64,000 nt of DNA, from NCBI GenBank assembly GCA_963989385.1, contig OZ022499.1, positions 75,020,203 to 75,084,202 on the forward strand, written 5' to 3'. The stretch comes from Ctena decussata. Taxonomy: Eukaryota > Mollusca > Bivalvia > Lucinida > Lucinidae. Shown piece by piece: positions 59,911 through 64,000 of the stretch (the first letter of the stretch is position 1; the number at the start of each line of letters is the position of its first letter). The position numbers were made by a program, and so were the translations under genes. The notes beneath the pieces are model-generated. The model was not told the DNA's origin. It ran no database searches and saw only the letters and a program-made list of their open reading frames with translations.

Positions 59911-62900
59911 GCATCTCAAACTACCGATATCTCAAAGAAAATTTGCTGGGACCAGGAAATTTACTTTGAGATATCAGTAGGTTGAAGGTACAGTATTCCC
60001 CAAAATAGTGTGAGTATTTTTTTCATTCCTTTGGGCATTGCTGGCATACTAAGTTTGATGGGAGGGGATGTTCAACTCCGGATACCTCAAACTACCGATA
60101 TCTCGAGGAAAATTTGCTGGGACCAGAAAATTTACTTTGAGATATCAGTAAGTTGGAGATATTGAGAGTTGACTGTCTGTTGAAGTACAATACATGTTTA
60201 AGGTCATATGGACTAGCAAACCGGGTAGACTGGTGCAAAGTTTGAGTATTCTGGCATAGTTAGCTTTGTGGGAGGGGACGTTCAACTTTAGGTATTTCAA
60301 ATTACAGATATCTCAAAGAAAATTTGCTGGGACTAGACAATTTACTTTAAAGTATCATTAGTTTGGATATATCGAGAGTTGACTGTCTGTTGAAATAAAA
60401 ACATGTGTAAGGTCAAATGGGACAACAAACAGGAACAGCAAACAGGGTAGACTGTATTGCAAAGTTTGAGTATTACTGGCAGAGTAGCTTGGGAGGGGAG
60501 GATGATGGGCCAAGCTGCTATGCCAGACATGCTCAAATATGCAATAGCAAACAGTGTCAATTCAGATGCAAATAATGTAGACTCAGAGAAAGGGGCCCCA
60601 TACATTTATCTTTAAACTGCAACATGTAACCTTCTTTAGTATCTTTGTGAGTTCAACTTTTGCTGCCGCTTTTATTTTATATTTTCAGGCATCTCAAACT
60701 ACCGATATCTCAAAGAAAATTTGCTGGGACCAGGAAATTTACTTTGAGATATCAGTAGGTTGAAGGTACAGTATTCCCCAATAGTGTGAGTATTTTTTTC
60801 ATTCCTTTGGGCATTGCTGGCATACTAAGTTTGATGGGAGGGGATGTTCAACTCCGGATACCTCAAACTACCGATATCTCGAGGAAATTTGCTGGGACCA
60901 GAAAATTTACTTTGAGATATCAGTAAGTTGGAGATATTGAGAGTTGACTGTCTGTTGAAGTACAATACATGTTTAAGGTCATATGGACTAGCAAACCGGG
61001 TAGACTGGTGCAAAGTTTGAGTATTCTGGCATAGTTAGCTTTGTGGGAGGGGACGTTCAACTTTAGGTATTTCAAACTACCGATATCTCAAAGAAAATTT
61101 GCTGGGACTAGAAAATTGACTTTAAAGTATCATTAGTTTGGAGATATCGAGAGTTGACTGTCTGTTGAAATAAATACATGTGTAAGGTCAGATGGGACAA
61201 CAAATAGGAACAGCAAACAGGGTAGACTGTTTTGCAAAGTTTGAGTATTACTGGCAGAGTAGCATGGGAGGGGAGGATGATGGGCCAAGCTGCATTGCCA
61301 GACATGCTCAAATATGCAATAGCAAACAGTGTCAATTCAGATGCAAATAATGTAGACTCAGAGAAAGGGGCCCCATACATTTATCTTTAAACTGCAACAT
61401 GTAACCTTCTTTAGTATCTTTGTGAGTTCAATTTTTGCTGCCGCTTTTATTTTATATTTTCAGGCATCTCAAACTACCGATATCTCAAAGAAAATTTGCT
61501 GGGACCAGGAAATTTACTTTGAGATATCCGTAGGTTGAAGGTACAGTATTCCTCAAAATAGTGTGAGTATTTTTTTCATTCCTTTGAGCATTGCTGGCAT
61601 ACTAAGTTTGGTGGGAGGGGATGTTCAACTCCGGATATCTCAAACTACCGATATCTCGAGGAAAATTTGCTGGGAGCAGAAAATTTACTTTGAGATATCA
61701 GTAAGTTGGAGATATTGAGAGTTGACTGTCCGTTGAAGTACAATACATGTTTAAGGTCATATAGACTAGCAAACCGGGTAGACTGGTGCAAAGTTTGAGT
61801 ATTCTGGCATAGTTAGCTTTGTGGGAGGGGACGTTCAACTTTAGGTATTTCAAATTACAGATATCTCAAAGAAAATTTGCTGGGACTAGACAATTTACTT
61901 TAAAGTATCATTAGTTTGGATATATCGAGAGTTGACTGTCTGTTGAAATAAAAACATGTGTAAGGTCAGATGGGACAACAAACAGGAACAGCAAACAGGG
62001 TAGACTGTATTGCAAAGTTTGAGTATTACTGGCAGAGTAGCTTGGGAGGGGAGGATGATGGGCCAAGCTGCTATGCCAGACATGCTCAAATATGCAATAG
62101 CAAACAGTGTCAATTCAGATGCAAATAATGTAGACTCAGAGAAAGGGGCCCCATACATTTATCTTTAAACTGCAACATGTAACCTTCTTTAGTATCTTTG
62201 TGAGTTCAACTTTTGCTGCCGCTTTTATTTTATATTTTCAGGCATCTCAAACTACCGATATCTCAAAGAAAATTTGCAGGGACCAGGAAATTTACTTTGA
62301 GATATCAGTAGGTTGAAGGTACAGTATTCCCCAATAGTGTGAGTATTTTTTTCATTCCTTTGGGCATTGCTGGCATACTAAGTTTGATGGGAGGGGATGT
62401 TCAACTCCGGATACCTCAAACTACCGATATCTCGAGGAAATTTGCTGGGACCAGAAAATTTACTTTTAGATATCAGTAAGTTGGAGATATTGAGAGTTGA
62501 CTGTCTGTTGAAGTACAATACATGTTTAAGGTCATATGGACTAGCAAACCGGGTAGACTGGTGCAAAGTTTGAGTATTCTGGCATAGTTAGCTTTGTGGG
62601 AGGGGACGTTCAACTTTAGGTATTTCAAACTACCGATATCTCAAAGAAAATTTGCTGGGACTAGAAAATTGACTTTAAAGTATCATTAGTTTGGAGATAT
62701 CGAGAGTTGACTGTCTGTTGAAATAAATACATGTGTAAGGTCAGATGGGACAACAAATAGGAACAGCAAACAGGGTAGACTGTTTTGCAAAGTTTGAGTA
62801 TTACTGGCAGAGTAGCATGGGAGGGGAGGATGATGGGCCAAGCTGCATTGCCAGACATGCTCAAATATGCAATAGCAAACAGTGTCAATTCAGATGCAAA

Positions 62901-64000
62901 TAATGTAGACTCAGAGAAAGGGGCCCCATACATTTATCTTTAAACTGCAACATGTAACCTTCTTTAGTATCTTTGTGAGTTCAATTTTTGCTGCCGCTTT
63001 TATTTTATATTTTCAGGCATCTCAAACTACCGATATCTCAAAGAAAATTTGCTGGGACCAGGAAATTTACTTTGAGATATCCGTAGGTTGAAGGTACAGT
63101 ATTCCTCAAAATAGTGTGAGTATTTTTTTCATTCCTTTGAGCATTGCTGGCATACTAAGTTTGGTGGGAGGGGATGTTCAACTCCGGATATCTCAAACTA
63201 CCGATATCTCGAGGAAAATTTGCTGGGAGCAGAAAATTTACTTTGAGATATCAGTAAGTTGGAGATATTGAGAGTTGACTGTCCGTTGAAGTACAATACA
63301 TGTTTAAGGTCATATAGACTAGCAAACCGGGTAGACTGGTGCAAAGTTTGAGTATTCTGGCATAGTTAGCTTTGTGGGAGGGGACGTTCAACTTTAGGTA
63401 TTTCAAATTACAGATATATCAAAGAAAATTTCCTGGGACTAGACAATTTACTTTAAAGTATCATTAGTTTGGACATATCGAGAGTTGACTGTCTGTTGAA
63501 ATAAAAACATGTGTAAGGTCAGATGGGACAACAAACAGGAACAGCAAACAGGGTAGACTGTATTGCAAAGTTTGAGTATTACTGGCAGAGTAGCTTGGGA
63601 GGGGAGGATGATGGGCCAAGCTGCTATGCCAGACATGCTCAAATATGCAATAGCAAACAGTGTCAATTCAGATGCAAATAATGTAGACTCAGAGAAAGGG
63701 GCCCCATACATTTATCTTTAAACTGCAACATGTAACCTTCTTTAGTATCTTTGTGAGTTCAACTTTTGCTGCCGCTTTTATTTTATATTTTCAGGCATCT
63801 CAAACTACCGATATCTCAAAGAAAATTTGCTGGGACCAGGAAATTTACTTTGAGATATCAGTAGGTTGAAGGTACAGTATTCCCCAATAGTGTGAGTATT
63901 TTTTTCATTCTTTTGGGCATTGCTGGCATACTAAGTTTGATGGGAGGGGATGTTCAACTCCGGATACATTAAACTACCGATATCTCGAGGAAATTTGCTG
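59911..64000. repeat. Satellite subdomain 3: two-monomer higher-order repeat, 1,553 bp
   Basis: After one transition monomer (59911-60688) the pattern becomes a dimer. Starts at 60689, 62242 and 63795 are exactly 1,553 bp apart. One monomer carries GCTGCATTGCCAGACATG and AAAATTGACTTTAAAG; the other carries TTTGGATATATCGAG or TTTGGACATATCGAG and GTCCGTTGAAG. The two complete dimers look nearly identical, so this is probably the youngest expansion. It continues beyond the window. Confidence 0.8.

Larger units (their letters stand above)
34730..64000. repeat. Satellite array, ~775 bp monomer, about 37 copies, continuing past the window
   Basis: Each monomer has three related blocks. A (~170 bp) starts GCATCTCAAACTACCGATAT, B (~209 bp) starts at CTCAAACTACCGATATCTCG, and C (~396 bp) starts TTTCAAACTACCGATATCTC and has a unique ~190 bp tail ending GCCGCTTTTATTTTATATTT. 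All three begin with the same ~66 nt inverted repeat. B and C also share GAGTTGACTGTCTGTTGAA and GCAAAGTTTGAGTATT; A shares GGGAGGGGAYGTTCAACT with B. So the monomer arose from triplication of a ~190 bp unit. The left edge is sharp at 34730, where CTGCCGCTTTTA follows the CT array. Copies of C lie about 775 bp apart throughout. Recurring short ORFs in it are by-products of the repeat. Confidence 0.95.

Noticed and set aside
35186..63711. Recurrent minus-strand ORF of 87-90 codons (starting MYGAPFSEST or MYGTPFSEST) in many satellite monomers, and a 65-codon plus-strand ORF (MGQQTGTANR)
   Set aside because: Both overlap on opposite strands of block C, are truncated or shifted in many copies, and simply follow repeat conservation. 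No domain, no independent coding signal. A search for transcripts or synonymous bias would be needed to revive them.
34756..64000. CENP-B-box-like CAAACCGGGTAG in block B
   Set aside because: It keeps only the A and CGGG positions of the box; the TTCG half is absent (GACT instead), so it is not a credible CENP-B site.
34730..64000. CRISPR-like regular spacing
   Set aside because: The units are ~775 bp with no short direct repeat plus unique spacer pattern, no cas genes, and the genome is eukaryotic.

Overview
This is eukaryotic, almost certainly animal, DNA with no intact host gene that I can support. It looks like a bivalve mollusc: the Helentron protein, the reverse-transcriptase family, the tRNA-type SINE with an (ATCA)n tail and the tandem-repeat elements beginning TAGCTCGCCTGA all resemble repeats I associate with bivalve genomes. 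This assignment comes from family recognition, not from a search.

Layout. (1) 1-2.8 kb: a broken zinc-knuckle (gag/ORF1-like) gene on the minus strand lies between two copies of a ~160 bp direct repeat. One copy is split by an 812 bp element with a TTAA duplication (piggyBac-type). (2) 2.8-6.4 kb: no recognisable gene. (3) 6.4-16.1 kb, minus strand: one giant decayed Helentron (rolling-circle transposon) gene. In order it has a cysteine-peptidase-like module, a basic repeat region with a CxCC zinc motif, a HUH/Y2 Rep, a Pif1-like helicase and an APE-like endonuclease. It carries many stops and frameshifts and is interrupted by a SINE (12 bp TSD), a TTA-flanked MITE and a 5'-truncated retroelement (4 bp TSD). 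Each insertion can be placed to the base because the Helentron frame resumes on the other side. (4) 16.36-18.69 kb: a non-autonomous Helentron-type element (HINE) with about 12 copies of a ~146 bp repeat. (5) 20.8-23.0 kb: a minus-strand relative with six diverged repeats. (6) 23.3-34.7 kb: a CT-rich tandem array, invaded by a three-element HINE nest (one host, two guests) and a 355 bp MITE. A tandem duplicate of the array preserves the empty sites of the host HINE and the MITE. (7) 34.73 kb to the window end: a satellite of ~775 bp monomers, about 37 copies. It changes from irregular monomers, to a five-monomer higher-order repeat (~3.875 kb x4), to a two-monomer repeat (1,553 bp x2), and runs off the end.

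Two themes run through the window. First, four HINEs of at least two families all show the same terminal design: the 5' tip is repeated inverted just inside a short 3' hairpin, and insertion is into a T run without duplication. They sit beside a Helentron relic that encodes the matching class of machinery. Second, the repeats carry many nuclear-receptor AGGTCA half-sites in different geometries (DR1, DR2, ER8, IR3). The satellite with higher-order structure, at a sharp boundary with decayed transposons, resembles a centromeric or heterochromatic array edge. That is inference from organisation only.
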